DNA from: Setophaga petechia
Taxonomy: Eukaryota; Chordata; Aves; Passeriformes; Parulidae
Direction of reading: 5' to 3'
NCBI GenBank assembly: GCA_024362935.1
Contig: JANCRA010000030.1
Span: 10,148,953 to 10,212,952, forward strand
DNA length: 64,000 nucleotides
Positions 1 through 12,089 of this stretch are shown here, one piece after another. The translations under genes and the position numbers were made by a program. Positions within the stretch are counted from its first letter, which is position 1; the number at the start of each line of letters is the position of its first letter. Below the pieces are notes generated by a model. That model saw only the letters and a program-made list of their open reading frames with translations. It made no database searches and was not told the DNA's origin.

Positions 1-115
1 CAGGGAGATCACGGGCGCGCGGTGGGAGCGGCGGCACCCCGCGCTCGGTGCTGGCGGCGGAACGGGGAGCGCGGCCGGCGGAGCTCCGGGGCTGCAGCGC
101 GGGGCAGGGAAGGTG
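1..115. promoter_or_regulatory. CpG-rich segment cut by the left edge
   Basis: The first ~110 bp are GC-rich with many CpGs (GGGCGCGCGG, CGGCGGAACGG, GCGCGGCCGGCGG). This looks like the end of a CpG island whose rest is outside the window. No coding exon is recognised in it. Confidence 0.35.
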
Positions 116-1050
116 TGTGTCACCCGCATTAAGGGAGTTTAATGTGCTCCGAGTCACATTTCTGCACCCTCGCAGAATACATTATCTGCACGCTGCCTTC
201 ACAGGCCGTCACCTCGCAGGGAGGCTGCAGAGTTCCTGGAAACCATTATCAGCCTCTAATGATATTATCAAAATTGGAGCACTCGTGGCATGGTGGGGGC
301 CGAGGGTTCATCCCTGCTCTGTGAGAGCCCACGGGAGCAGCAGGACAGGACCGTGGCTCCGTGGATCCCCCTCTGGGGCCCCGTGGGTGATGTGCCGAGG
401 GCTGCAGGGGCCGTGGGGACCCTGTGAGGGCTGCATTAGGGTTGGGGCACCTTGGCAGGTAAGCTCTGTGCAGGAGCCCAGCCCCAGGGCACAGTGCCCA
501 CCACAGCCCCTCCAGGGTGCCCTTCCCATGGCACCGCTGACCCCGAGCGCTGCTCTGCCCTCCCTGGCAGCTGGCACCACAGAAAAACAGAGTCGTCTTT
601 TGGAGTGTAATCTCCTGCCTGCGACAAGGAGCCACGCAAACTGATAAATTGCAGATTAAACGAGTGCCACACTCCACTCCAGCCCTGGCTGTTAATTCCC
701 CTGTTGTGCAATTCCCGGCTCTCAGGGCCTGTCAATTCCAGCTAATCGCAGGAGGCACTAAAACACTCTGCCCTGACAGCCCCGGATCGAGGCACCCCTG
801 ACTCCCGGCTCAGGTGGATTGCACGCATCACTTATGCACAAATCAGCAATATGCCAGCAGGGAGGAATTATGTCCGATGACAGCCCAGACATGAGGTACA
901 TATTGCAGAGCCGGCGAGCCCCAGCCGCCGTGACAGATTGCGGCGCGGGGCTGCGCTGGTGCGGGAGCGGCTCCCGCCTGCCCCGGCCCCGAGCGCACCC
1001 GGAGCCACCGGCCCCGCGTCCGGGCTGCCGCAGGACGGGGGGGGCCCGCA

Positions 1051-1302
1051 GCCTGTGCCCCTCCCTGCCCTGTGCTCATCCCTGTCCCCATCCCTGTCCC
1101 CATCCCTGTGCCCCTCCCTGCCCTGTGCCCCTCCCTGGCCCTGTGCCCATCCCTGTCCCCAACCCTGTCCCCATCCCTGTGCCCCTCCCTGGCCCTGTGC
1201 TCATCCCTGGCCCTGTCCCCATCCCTGTCCCCATCCCTGTGCCCCTCCCTGGCCCTGTCTCCATCCCTGTCCCTGTCCTTGTCCCCGTCCCCATCCCTGT
1301 CG
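1051..1302. repeat. Pyrimidine-rich minisatellite (about 6/12-bp units)
   Basis: Degenerate tandem units of the form CCATCCCTGTCC, alternating with GTGCCCCTCCCTGG-type units, run for about 250 bp. It lacks stops in several frames, which gives spurious proline-rich open frames. Confidence 0.85.
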
Positions 1303-1494
1303 GTGCAATGGCCCAAAGCGGCAAAGGGAAAGGAGGAGAGAACGGGGCAGGAATTGGCACCGTGGGCACAGGGAGGGCCCCCCCGGGCTGAGGGGTGCCA
1401 GAACACCCTGCTGTGCCCGGCTGGGGTGGGGACCAGCCCCGCTCAGCCCCGCTCAGCCCAGCCCGGCTCTGCTGTAACATTTAACTTGTCGTAG

Positions 1495-1660
1495 TCTGTG
1501 ATCCTGAAAAGCTGAAATTAATGACAGCCTTGCAGTTGCTCATTAATAATTGCTTCATTACTGTACGCAGTCGCAGCCTCCTGACAATAATGGGGTTTGC
1601 TGGTGTATTTCTAATTATCTGGCATTTCAGCTCCCTAATAGAGTCCCGGTGCTCCCTGAC
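1495..1660. promoter_or_regulatory. Candidate conserved noncoding element
   Basis: This AT-rich non-repetitive block holds ATTAATGACAG (a homeodomain core beside the MEIS-type TGACAG at 1522-1527), TTAATAATTG and TTCTAATTATC. It sits between two simple-repeat regions. The motif density is visible; conservation and activity are not testable here. Confidence 0.25.
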
Positions 1661-1932
1661 GAGACCTCTCTCTCCAGCAGGAGCTCAGCCCAGCCCGCTC
1701 AGCCCGCCTGCTCCTTCATCTGCAGGGCTGGGAACGGCTGAGCCGCCCTGCTGGGGCCCACGCAGCACCGGGGGCACCGAGACCCTCCAGGCCTGGCCTG
1801 AACTCTCTCCCATCCCCGTGGCACACCTGGGGCTCGTGCTGAGGTCGGGCTGGGAGCAGAGACATCGTGAGAGGAGCTGGGAGCTCCGGTGCCCTGAGCA
1901 GGTACGTGCCTGTGGCTGGCTGTGCTCAGTGT

Positions 1933-2178
1933 GCCCACACCACAGCTGTGCCCATGGCCACACCGCATCTATCCCCATGGCCACACCATGGCTGTCCCCA
2001 TGGCCACACCACATCCATCCCCATGCCCACACCATGGCTGTCCCCATGGCCACACCACATCCATCCCCATGGCCACACCATGGCTGTCCCCATGGCCACA
2101 CCACATCCATCCCCATGCCCACACCACAGCTGTGCCCATGCCCACACCATGGTCATCCCCATGCCCACACCACATCTG
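1933..2178. repeat. 23-bp minisatellite with 46-bp higher-order unit
   Basis: Units begin CCCCATGGCCACACC and end alternately in ATGGCTGT and ACATCCAT. Two 23-bp subunits therefore make a 46-bp dimer that is repeated several times. The GGCCAC/GCCCAC variants mark subunit types. No protein gene is implied. Confidence 0.88.
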
Positions 2179-4319
2179 TGGCCCCTGGCAGCCCCAGCAG
2201 CCCTGGCCCTGCCTCTGGGCTGTGTTCCAGCCTGGGTGAGCAGGGCAGGAGGAGGTGCCAGGGCTCGGCGGGTGCTGGGGCTGGGCCAGGCTGTGGCTGT
2301 GGCTGTGGCTGTGGAGTGGAATTCCAGCTCCTGGCAGAAATCCGCCCCGCAGCGGTGGCAGTGGCAGTGGCAGGGGAATCGTGGCCGTGTCCCCACGCTC
2401 CCAGCCTGGAAATGACCACTTGTGCCCCGTTCCAGCCCTGCCACCAGCTCCCAGCCCATTACGGCACACGCTCCCACCTGGGGAGGGGGCTCATTTGTAG
2501 TTAAAAATCTATTGTGACTTGTCAGAAAAATGAATAAATGAGCACATTATTTTTTCATTTTGGAGCTCAGCATCTGTTTGTCTAATCAAGAAAGAGAACT
2601 GGGAAAGTCAACCAGGGCTGACGCACACATTTTATTTAACTTTTCCTCTGTCAAAGGAGTTTAAATGTGTAATGAACAGGCCATGGTGATTTGAAATATA
2701 ATCCCATTACTCTGATGAGATTACCCAGGCTGTGAGAGTTCACAAATCATGCTTAGGGTTTTTAGAGTGAACAACACCCTGTTGAGATTTTTTTCTCTTT
2801 TTGCATTTAAGCAGAGGTGTGTGGGGAGAATAAAACATGACAGTGCTTAACCCTTCAGGCAGTGGAGCAGCAGCATGGGGCTGTGCCCAGGGCCAGCCCT
2901 CCTTGTACCCAGTTCTTGGTGACCCTGAGCTCTCCATGGTCACGGCAGCGATGCAGGGAGCACACCTGGCCAGGGCACGCTCCTGCTGGCCCAGCTGGCC
3001 GTGTGCCACTGTGCCCACACGTTCCTGTCCTCGTGGCTGTCCTTGTCCCAGTGCTGCACGGGGTGGCTGTGCTGGTTGTGATTTAAGGGGCATTAATTTC
3101 AGCAGCAGCAGCAGCACCCAGCCCCACCCGCCACCACAGCAGCGCATTTCCATGGATTCATGGGCCCATTACAAACATGTCTCCATAAATAACTCCCCCC
3201 ATTAATCTCAGGGCTGCACCCACGGCTGTGCCATGGGTTTTGCTTGCTTGTCCTGATGCCAGGTCTCAGCCCCCGCTGAGGGGCAGCTGCAAAACCCAGG
3301 GATGCACCAGACTCCTGCCAACCCAAAACCAAAGGTAATTCTGGCTGGAATTGGTGCTCTGGGAGCTCCTGGCAAACCCCTGCAGAGCCCAGGGAGAGCA
3401 CCCAGCGCTCTGGCCTTGGGTGCCAGCCTGTGCCAGGGTGCCCTGGCTGTCCCCTGCTCAAAGGTCTCTCTCTGGTGTTCTCCTGTGCTCTGACAAAGCC
3501 AAGGAGGTGGAGGGGAATTGTCCCTGTGGACAGGAGTCCTGTGACAGCAGGAGTCAGAGGGAATTGAGGGATCTCTGCTGCCTCCAGCAGCTGCCTGCGT
3601 GCGCAGGCCGGGCGCGCTCGGCTCTGCCCGGTAGCAGGATGGGGGAACAGCTTGCCTTGCTGACCCAGTTGAATGCCCATCTGACTCAATTACATCTACA
3701 GCTACCGGGGAAAGACCAGCCCGCGATGGCTCCGTGCTCAGCTGTGCACACTCTGCACCACGAGCGCTGATTTAACTCCTTCAGGGGCGCGGGGCAGCAG
3801 GAATGCCTGCTCTGGGAGGGATGCTCAGCTCCTGGAATGCTGGACCTTTCTGGGGTTTAAGGAAGGTTTCCTGTGGGCCATGTATCAAGCTGAATCTGAT
3901 CTTCGGAAGCAAATTTGCTTTTTAACTGTCAGTGGCTCTTTTGGAGCAAATAAACTCTGGGCTCCAAAGCTCCCCGCTCCTCACCCAGCCTTGGAGCAGC
4001 CTCTGTCTGCCCATCTCTGCCTGGGCCCCAGGACACCCACACCAGGAGCAGCAAGGGGACTGACAGGAGGCTGTGAACACAGCTGGTCTGGGCAAGGGAC
4101 TCTCTCACTAATGTTATTAGTTGAGTTTTTTAGGTTCTCCTGAGAGCAAACCTGCACATGCTGAATCCCTGCTGATAATAAATACATGTGAGGGGGTGGC
4201 AACAGCACTATGGCCATGGAAACAGGAGACTGATGCAGATTATGGTACCAAATAGGCAATTTTTCAGTTCAGTTAAAAAGAATTGAAACTGGGTGGCCAA
4301 AGAACATTCACAGAGCAAC

Positions 4320-4325
4320 TTTAAT
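4320..4325 (-). terminator. Candidate distal poly(A) signal ATTAAA
   Basis: Minus-strand ATTAAA about 1.4 kb past the stop codon. The transcript strand then reads TGTGAATGTTCTTTGG within about 15-30 nt, a good downstream element. This would set the long 3' UTR form. Confidence 0.4.
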
Positions 4326-5302
4326 GTTAAATATTTCACAGAGTCGGTTAAAAGAGTCATTTACATCGAAGGGGCTTTTCCCATTGTAACTGTGCTGCAT
4401 TTGCACATAGAAAATATTAAAAAAATTAATAGAATACTATAAAATAGTGTTTCTCTCGTTTTGCAGATAACATGGAAGACTGTACAGGGAGGCCTGGCCT
4501 CGGTGGTGCAGGGCCAAGCTTCTGAAACCCAGAACAGAAACACAACAGGTGAGACCCAGGCCCTCCCTCTGCCCGGGCTGCCCCGCACGCTGTGTTAAGG
4601 CTCAGGAAGTTTTCTCTGTACAAAAGCAAGGTGGGAGGCTGGTAGAGGGTGGGCAGTGCCCCAGGGAGCTGCCCCCAGCCCCCTGGGGAACCAGGGCAGT
4701 TCTATGATAGTGTGTGCAGAGCTCCAGTGACCTGGAGAGATGCGAGAAAGACACCTCTGGTGAGTTCAACCAAAAATGTGGCTCTGGGTGCCAGCATCCA
4801 TTCCTGTGTTCCCTGATGTGTTAAGGATGAACAAGGCCAAGATAGTTACAAATCCCAGTACAAAGTAGGTCTTAATTTTTATTGTTAAAGAATAATACTG
4901 AAAGAAGGTGAAGGCATTTCTCAGTCCCCAGGGACAAGGTGCCCCAGGGGATGTGCCAGCCCCAGGGGCAGCAGCTGAGGGTCCCGGCAGGAGGGCAGGA
5001 GGATTCTCCTCTCCACCTCCAAGACGTGGATTTCCAGCCACCGTGCCACCTTCAGCAAGGAACTTCCAATAAAGCATTTGCAAAGCTGAAAAGCACAGTT
5101 AAATAAAAATATTTTTGAACAAAACAAACACAACAGACTGGCCTGCCTCAGTGCTCCTCGCTAAGCGCTCCCCTGCCACGGCTGCTGTTCCTGGCTCACG
5201 GATGCCTCCTGCACTTCAGCAACAGAAGTGAAACCATCTGGGACTGCAGCCTCCCCCCAAAAGAACTGTGCATCATATGGACCTTGAAAAAGATTACATC
5301 TG

Positions 5303-5308
5303 TTTATT
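5303..5308 (-). terminator. Candidate poly(A) signal AATAAA
   Basis: Minus-strand AATAAA in an AT-rich context, about 430 nt past the stop codon. About 40 nt downstream the transcript strand reads GTTCTTTTGGGG, a plausible GU/U-rich downstream element. One of several candidates. Confidence 0.45.
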
Positions 5309-5566
5309 AATAGTAAAAATGGATACATTTGTCCTACATTTTGTTTTTAGAAATTTGATCATGTCACAAGCAATACCTGCGTGTACGTGGGTGGATTACA
5401 GATGTATATAATTTATTTTAACCAGGCTGTGAAATAATATGTAATCACATCTCTTCTTGTGATTGTACATAATACAGTAATTAAATGATGCCAGTCTACG
5501 TCATTCTCTTATTTCTAATCAAAGGAACCTGAAGCGTAACAGTCTTCTTTCCGGCTGATATGGCTC

Positions 5567-5572
5567 TTTATT
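5567..5572 (-). terminator. Candidate proximal poly(A) signal AATAAA
   Basis: Minus-strand AATAAA only about 170 nt after the stop codon and just beyond the CpG cluster. No clear GT-rich downstream element is visible, so it is weaker than the two distal candidates. Use would give a very short 3' UTR. Confidence 0.25.
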
Positions 5573-5587
5573 TCTGTCACAGGGGAG

Positions 5588-5742
5588 ACTTCCCACCGCC
5601 GAGGAGGGACAATCTTCCAGCCGTGAGAGACGGGATGGTTCAGGCTCCCGGCCGGCCGCCCCGCCCCGAGCAGGAGCCGCGGGCCCGGCCGCGGGCGCGG
5701 CGGAGCGGCCCCAGCGCCGCACGCAGGCTCTGCTCGCGCTCA
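5588..5742. promoter_or_regulatory. Small CpG-dense island at the stop codon and 3' UTR start
   Basis: I count roughly two dozen CpG dinucleotides in about 160 bp, in sharp contrast to the CpG-poor flanks. It contains self-complementary GC blocks (CCGCGGGC and GCCCGCGG) able to form a hairpin. It overlaps the first 3' UTR segment. It could be a GC-rich UTR structure or an orphan CpG island with antisense promoter activity. Density is seen; function is inference. Confidence 0.5.
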
Positions 5743-5865
5743 CTGCTGCCCCGACTTCTTCTCCTTCTGGAAGCTAAAGCTTGTTCTCCTGCTCAGTTTT
5801 CTTTGTTTCTGAGCAAAATAATCTGCTCTGGCTGTGCTTGCTCGCGACTCTAGAATATAGTTAAC
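5740..5865 (-). CDS. MAPKAP1: MAPKAP1 terminal coding exon with stop codon
   Basis: This 126-nt coding segment encodes about residues 482-522 and the TGA stop at 5740-5742. It reads [20 protein letters not shown], then [10 protein letters not shown] and [11 protein letters not shown]. The acceptor is CTCGTGTCTTGCAG|GT. It closes the PH domain and carries the basic, Ser/Thr-rich C-terminal tail. The only visible difference from remembered human sequence is Ser for Asn in KLSRR. The upstream exon ends in phase 0, so the join is clean. The terminal exon continues as 3' UTR toward lower coordinates. Confidence 0.97.
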   Translation of the reverse strand, partial: VNYILESRASTARADYFAQKQRKLSRRTSFSFQKEKKSGQQ

Positions 5866-7626
5866 CTGCAAGACACGAGGGGTGTTAATGTCACCCGAGG
5901 CTGGGGGACAGCCCGGCACGGGCAGGGACCCCCAGCCCGGCCCCTGAGCAGGGCTCTGCTCCAGCCGGTCCCAGCAAGCCCCGGCAGGATGATGGCAGAG
6001 AGAGCCCAGAGGGCCAGGAGAGCCCCGGGCTGTGCCCCTGGTCCCACCCTGGGTCACCCACACCTCTGGGGAAGGCAGGGAGCTGTGCAGACCCCCCAGC
6101 GCTGGGACAATCAGCAATGAGCACCAATAAAGGACCTTATCAGCCTCAGTAAAAAGGAATTCTTCCATTATGATGTTTGCATACTCAGCTAATCTCAGAG
6201 TTTCCCTGTGTTTTGGCACATTTTACTTGATGAAAGCATTTTAAAATGATATTTAACAAGCCTGCTACTCCCTAAATTTATTATCTCCAATGCTTTGTGA
6301 TAATCTCAGAGATAATTTTAATGGAAGGTTAATGCAAGAATCAAAAAGATAAAAATGCCCTTTGGTCTGTCATTAGCTGGTTAATATGCTGTGGCTTAAA
6401 ACTTGCACAATTTTATGCACTGTAGAGTGTTTCACTTTCATTGCATATTACAGCTTAAGGCATAAAAATATAGGGAATTTTCATGGTCAATAAAGTCTCA
6501 GTCCTTCTCACTTGATCATCTAAAAAGCCTAATTTGAAAAGTCTGATTTTTCTGCGCTCCCTAATGCTGATGGAATTGAAAACAAACCAGTGACTTGCGC
6601 ACGAAACCAGAGAATGTTCTATATAAACAAACTGCAACTTGGGAAAAAAGTACTGCTCAATATTATTTCTCTCTTGAATATTCATGTTATTGACAGTAAA
6701 CCCTTTTTTTAGCCTTTGTTTATGGCCAGACTCAGATGGGTGGAAGTGTTCAAAACCCAGGGAGATGTGGCATGGGGGTACTTGGGCAAAGCTTGGACTT
6801 GATGACCTTGGAGGTCTTTTCCAGCCTTAATGATTCTATGATTCCACGATTCTAAGTGTTTGGGATTGCAGCAGCTGATCTAAGATAAAGTGGGACCAGA
6901 AGAATTGGCCTAACAGCCCACAGAGCAGGAGCCCCTCAAACACACTGACCTCCTGTGTAATGAATAAAACTTATTTTATCGCACGCCAGTTGTTTAACAA
7001 TCCTCTAAACTCCACACAGCCAATAAAAGCAAACATAACAGATGGTTTGCCAAAATTACTGCTTTTGAATTTTGACTTGCTACGAAAGATGAACTTGTGG
7101 AAAATTCCATTTAATTTTTCAAGAGTGCAACAAAAATTTGTTTCCCAAAGCAAGGGAGTTCGTGTCTGTACAGGGCCCCAAGGAAAGGAAAGAGTGCTGA
7201 GAGAGGATCAGGGCAGAGAAGCCCCTGTGTGCTGTGTGGGACACCTGAGTGTGGGGCAGAGCTGTGAGGGGCAGGAGCACCAACCCCTGCATGGCACGGG
7301 GCTGCTGGCCACGTGTCCAGGGATGGAAACTACCCGGACACAATAAAATCTGGTAGTTTCCTATAAAATTCCTCAGAAAATGGTGTCTCTATTAGCTAGA
7401 AAAAAGCACAAAAGAAAATGCTACACACAGACAGGCAGTGGCTGCATGGCTGTTGGAAGGATGAATAAAACAACAGGCATGGAGCAGCCATCCTGACAGG
7501 TTAAACACACCCCAGTGGTCCTCAGGCACTGCACCCTTGTGTGTTTCCACAGCCTCCTGAATACTCACATGTCTAACAAGTGGTAAAACACCAAGATTTT
7601 GGGTCACGTTAAAATTTAATACTCAC
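5866..7626 (-). other. MAPKAP1: MAPKAP1 last intron
   Basis: A 1.8-kb intron between the two last coding exons. 6120-6700 is AT-rich non-repetitive DNA with candidate regulatory character; a CR1 3' end lies at 6745-6858. No other gene is recognised. Confidence 0.85.
6745..6858 (+). mobile_element. CR1 LINE 3' end, truncated
   Basis: The text from GGACTTGATGACCTTGGAGG through TTTTCCAGCC to ATTCTATGATTCCACGATTC is the diagnostic CR1 3' terminus with its short ATTCTATG-type terminal repeats. Only the last ~110 bp are present, so it is a dead 5'-truncated copy, antisense to MAPKAP1. Confidence 0.88.
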
Positions 7627-7724
7627 CTTCAGTACAATTTCATTGACAGTAGCAGCATCTGATTCAAAGTAAAGGTGTTTGTAGTCATGATTGCTTAGAT
7701 ATGTAAGTTTAAATATTGCATGAC
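7627..7724 (-). CDS. MAPKAP1: MAPKAP1 coding exon: C-terminal part of PH domain
   Basis: This 98-nt exon encodes about residues 449-481. Two bases finish Ser, then [20 protein letters not shown] and [12 protein letters not shown], ending on a whole codon. The acceptor follows a strong pyrimidine tract, TTTTTTTCTTATCTTTGCAG|GT, and the donor is AAG|GTGAGT, close to the U1 optimum. Lys in DYKHLY aligns with K464, a reported phosphoinositide-contact residue. The protein segment appears identical to human as remembered, while codons are AT-rich at third positions, unlike the CRIM exon at 48643-48819. Confidence 0.97.
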
Positions 7725-10700
7725 CTGCAAAGATAAGAAAAAAACTGCTTAGAATATTCCTGTAAAGTTTGAGCAGAGCTCGTTGCCTGACAGAAGAAAA
7801 CCACAGATGGTGATCTCAGCGTACCATCAGCACGACAGAAGGAAGCAATGAAATGCTGACAGGCTTCTCATGTCATTTCAATTTAAGGCAAGTGGTGGCT
7901 TACAGGAGCAGCTGAACTCCAGTCAATAAAGTTCCTTTTCCCATCACATCCCCACTGCAGGAAATGCAAAAATCCATCAAATGGCTGGTTAGCTCTGCTC
8001 GGCCGCGACGGCGCTGCAGCCCCGGCACCGCGTCGGGGCTGCTCACGGGAGGAGGGTTGTACTGAACAGAAAATGGCAATTAATCCCGAGCCACCACTCC
8101 AAACCCTCCTCCCAAAACACCCAGAACACCACGTGAGCCCAGCCAGCTGCTGGTGGCCCCAGGAGTGGCACCAAGCGCAGGGCACTGAGGGACGCGGCCG
8201 TGCCGCCACCAAACCCGCTCAGGGCTGGGATGGCCCTTCCCACACCAAGGAAAACAAATTAAACTCTAAATGTGACCTACTGGCACCTTCCTGGCACTTG
8301 GGCCTCTGTCCCAAGCAGAGGTTCCATGTGCTGGCCCTGTGGCTGCCCTGGGACAGTGTCCCTGGACTCCAACACGTGGTGCCAGGAGGAACGACTTAGA
8401 CACAAAGGTCTGACACAAAGGAAGGCAAAATATCCTTCACTTGTATGGATGCTGATGGCTTCAAAATTAAAATTAAATGCATTCTATACATGATACTTTT
8501 CCAACGGTTTTCTAATTTATTCTGTTCAACAGTCAAAGTTAGCAATCCATAAAGTAACAGCCACATTACTGTAAATCCAGGTCTTTCCTGCAGGAAAGCT
8601 AATTGGAAATCTTATTTACATTATCTAATTCTCCAGATTTCCAAAAAGTGACTGATATATGCTCAGATTGGTGGCCAGGAAATTTGAGATGCAAGTATTT
8701 TATTGTGGCATGTTAATTAAACACCATTATGATGCACTAATCTGGAATATAAATTCTGTATTGAAAAATTGGCTAATAATAATAATAAAAACCCAACCCT
8801 TTAAATCATTTGACAAATGATGCCTCAGTGGTACTAAAAATGCGGAATTCCAAGCTGGGAGCTCATCAGCATGTTAATGCATGCAGCTTTGCCTGGAACA
8901 CAGCATCTTAATGATTCCAAAAGTGCCAGTGCACCACTCTGGGGCTGGGACACAGCGCCGTGCTCCACCAGCTCCCACCATTTTCCTTGGACACTGAACG
9001 TTCCACACTGGTTATCAGAAATGACACTGGCACAAAACAGGGGCAGAGGACCCCAACGAGCTGCTGCATTTTGGGTTTTGGAAATTCTGGGTAATTCTTG
9101 CTGTGGATCAAGACAAACCCTCTGCAGGTGTTCCCTGCTCCCCGGGAGCCCAGCCCGGCCTGGAGCCGCGGTGCCAGCACGCACCCCTGGGGCACTGCCC
9201 TGCCCAGGGCAGCCCTGCCAAGGGCAGAGCTGCTGCTCCCTCAGGCACAGAGGCTGCTCTGGGCCTGCCCAGCAGGGCACTGGCCCAGTGTGGCCCTGCA
9301 GGGGCCCTGGGGAGCCGCCAGGGATGCGGCACCGGTGCCAAACCCGCGGCCCTGCAGAGCTCACAGCCCCTCCTGCTGGGACTGGGGACCCAGGGAAGGA
9401 AGCCAAGAAGACTTTTCCTTAGAAAGCCCCATTACAGCATCATGTTTATGGGCTCCAAGTCCACAACACACTACTTACAGCATGAAATATGAGTGCACTG
9501 AAATCCTAACTGGCACTTTGCTCTGCTACTCTTCTAGCCAGATGGAATTTATGAATTGTGAGATTGATTTCCATTTCCAAGAGTGCTTAAATATGTGATG
9601 TACCTCTTTCCAATAGAGCACCACCCCTGACAATTCTGAGATCAATAGGAGCTTCCATGGTTTGATGTTTCCGTGTGAGAGGATCTGGTAACAAACAGCA
9701 GCAGCTCGAGTGGCTCCTGCTGCACGTGATGGGGGATTTAAAGCAAATGCAGATGCTGCACAAGCAGCTGCTACCATCACTCCACACCACCAGCGGCTGG
9801 GTGTTTGCAGGGAACCTCAGTGCCCTGCAATCAGGATCAATCAGCTGCACAGCAACAGAAAATCCATGTTATTCCCGACTATGTTTGTCTGCTAAAACAG
9901 TTATGGAAAGCAAAAGGAATGACAGAAACTCAGCTGCTACCAGCAGCTTTTGTCACAGGGTAGGCACAGCCCACGGTGAGCTCAGCACAGCCCAGGGGTC
10001 TCGTGCCAATGTCCCTGGTGCCCCCTGAGCCCCAGCCATGGCACGGCCCCACAGCAGAGCAGCCTCTGCCCCTGCTGCCCCTCGGCCCCAGCTCCGAGCG
10101 CTGATAAATCTTGCCCAGCCCAGCACTAATGGGTTCCTGTGTGGTTACTCCTGGAGAGGAGCCTACAGACGGAAGGGCAGGATGCTAATTCACTGGGAAT
10201 TCACCAAGGAGAGCTCATTTACTCCTTCAGCACCGCGTCTCACGTTCAGCTGCTCACCCCATCTCCTGATTTTTAGCACCACTGCACTGCCAACGAGGCG
10301 AGGGAAGAGGCCCTGCAGCGCTGCAGCTCCCGGCTCCCCTCGCCCTTCCCAGGGCTCTGCAGCTCCTCTTGCAGCCTCCACCCTGCACACCAGCCCTCAG
10401 AAACCCTGTGGAATTACAGCTCCACAACTACCCACCATAATGTGCTTGTAAAGGCAACAGTAAATCTTGTGCTAATTCCTGCAATCTTGGGAAAACATCC
10501 AAGCCCTTGGCGGGCCCCACGCTGCACCTGACACAGGTAGAAAAATAATCACTCTAATCTAAGCAATAAACTCTTTTCATCAAAGTCCAAAAGATAGATT
10601 TTTTTGCTTGGAAAACAAGGATATGAATTTGCAGAAGAAAAGATAATTGTTACTGAATCTGCCAAGACTAGAAAGTTTTTCTTCTTTCCCTCCCACCCCA

Positions 10701-12089
10701 CAATTCAGCCCTTATCCTTTGCCAACTCTTTAAACAGAATGGAATTAAATCACTAATTAGATGGAGGATGAAAAGAATATTCATGAATTGGACAAAGCAG
10801 AAAACAAACAAACACTAGAAATGCAAATTTATGTTAATTTTTCAATATACCTTGATGATTGCTTTGTCATTACAGGGCCATAAGGCAGAAGTCAACAATT
10901 AAGAGTTATTAGTGGAATAAATAGCTGGAGAAGGACTCTCTGAAGAACAAAGCACTTATGGACATAGTTTGACATCACTGATTCTCACTGCTTCAGAAAC
11001 TGTGACCTCAACAGGCTCAGACCTGAAATCTCTTCCTATGGGCCCGGAAAGGATGCAGAAGGATTAGAAATACACCAGTAAAAGGTGAGGAATGAGGATA
11101 GTAAAATACACATCAGCAATACTTCTGTACAAAGACACATTTCCTCCAACCCTACATGAGATGGGGGAGGCTCTGCTCTGCAGCCACTGCTGCATTTCAC
11201 CCAAAGCACTGGGGAGGGGCTCAGCTGTCTGAAATCCCCGTGTGACACCCCAGGAATGATGCTGTGACCCTGGAGGAAGGCCTGAAGAGCCTACAAAGCT
11301 GCAAGAATTGTGTCAGGATTAAAAAACATCCAACACCCTTCCTGACACCCTCTGGCAACAAAAAAATCTTCACAGGGGAGGTCACAAGTTGCAGCCACAG
11401 TTGGATTATCCAGATGTGGCACCGAGCTCAGCCAGGGACAGACAGAACAGGGATGTGGACCTGTGTGTACAGGTGGGGTCAATCCCATTTCATGCACAGG
11501 ATATTTATCCCAGAGGTTCTTGAGTTGGAGGCAGTGAGGGTAGCCAGCTCTGGGTGAATTCCTCACCCCACTGATGCCAGTGGAGTCACTGATGGTTTGG
11601 GCTGCCCACCATGAACCTGGGGTGGATCCCCTCAAAGCAGGGCAGTACTTAACTGGGAACAAATGATTAGACTGTTAGAGAAAAAACCAGCAGCTGTGGT
11701 CCAGCTGGCTTGCCCCATTCTCTCAGGCAGCAGCATATTCCATGATCTCTTTTCCTCCAACCCTTTATATTCCACTGTAGGCTTGCTACTCAGCATTGCT
11801 ATTAGAGGGTGACGTGGGTCCAGATGTCTTGAAAACAGAGCTGCAATTAAAGTGCAGCACACACTCAGTTTTGTGTCAAACTGTGGTAACTATTCACAGT
11901 TCACACATCTGGATTATTTTCCCTCAAAGCCTTCTGTTTCTTTAAATTATTATCAGAGGCAGAATACTAATAAAGATTTTTGCAAAATGCTGAAAATCGA
12001 GGTGCAACTCGGGGTTGCCCAAAACCTCTTTACCAGCAACCTTGTTTGGGGAAAAAGATAAATAAATCAAAATGCAGTGTTTCCACATG

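Larger units (their letters stand above)
116..4299. other. 3' flanking intergenic DNA
   Basis: No exon or RNA gene is recognised here. It holds a pyrimidine-rich hexamer/dodecamer array (1051-1302), a 23-bp/46-bp minisatellite (1933-2178), short TGTGGC and GTGGCA runs (2290-2373), a CAG run near 3103-3117, and AT-rich blocks around 130-260, 1495-1660, 2500-2760 and 3640-3780 that look like noncoding regulatory DNA. Confidence 0.6.
4300..5739 (-). other. MAPKAP1: MAPKAP1 3' untranslated region (extent uncertain)
   Basis: Sequence after the TGA starts with a CpG-dense segment (5588-5739), then becomes AT-rich. On the minus strand there are AATAAA hexamers at 5567-5572, 5412-5417, 5303-5308 and 4878-4883, and ATTAAA at 4320-4325. 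Those at 5303-5308 and 4320-4325 are each followed within about 15-45 nt by a T/GT-rich stretch, as a real cleavage site would be. Using the last one gives a UTR of about 1.4 kb; I cannot decide between sites without transcript data. The low boundary is therefore provisional. Confidence 0.6.

Noticed and set aside
1..4299. Possible exons of a neighbouring gene (GAPVD1 is next to MAPKAP1 in mammals)
   Set aside because: No frame here resembles a known neighbour, and the longer frames fall in repeats or CpG-rich sequence.
5560..5853. Plus-strand open frame over the CpG cluster
   Set aside because: It is antisense to the MAPKAP1 stop codon and 3' UTR; CpG-rich DNA lacks stops. No recognisable protein.
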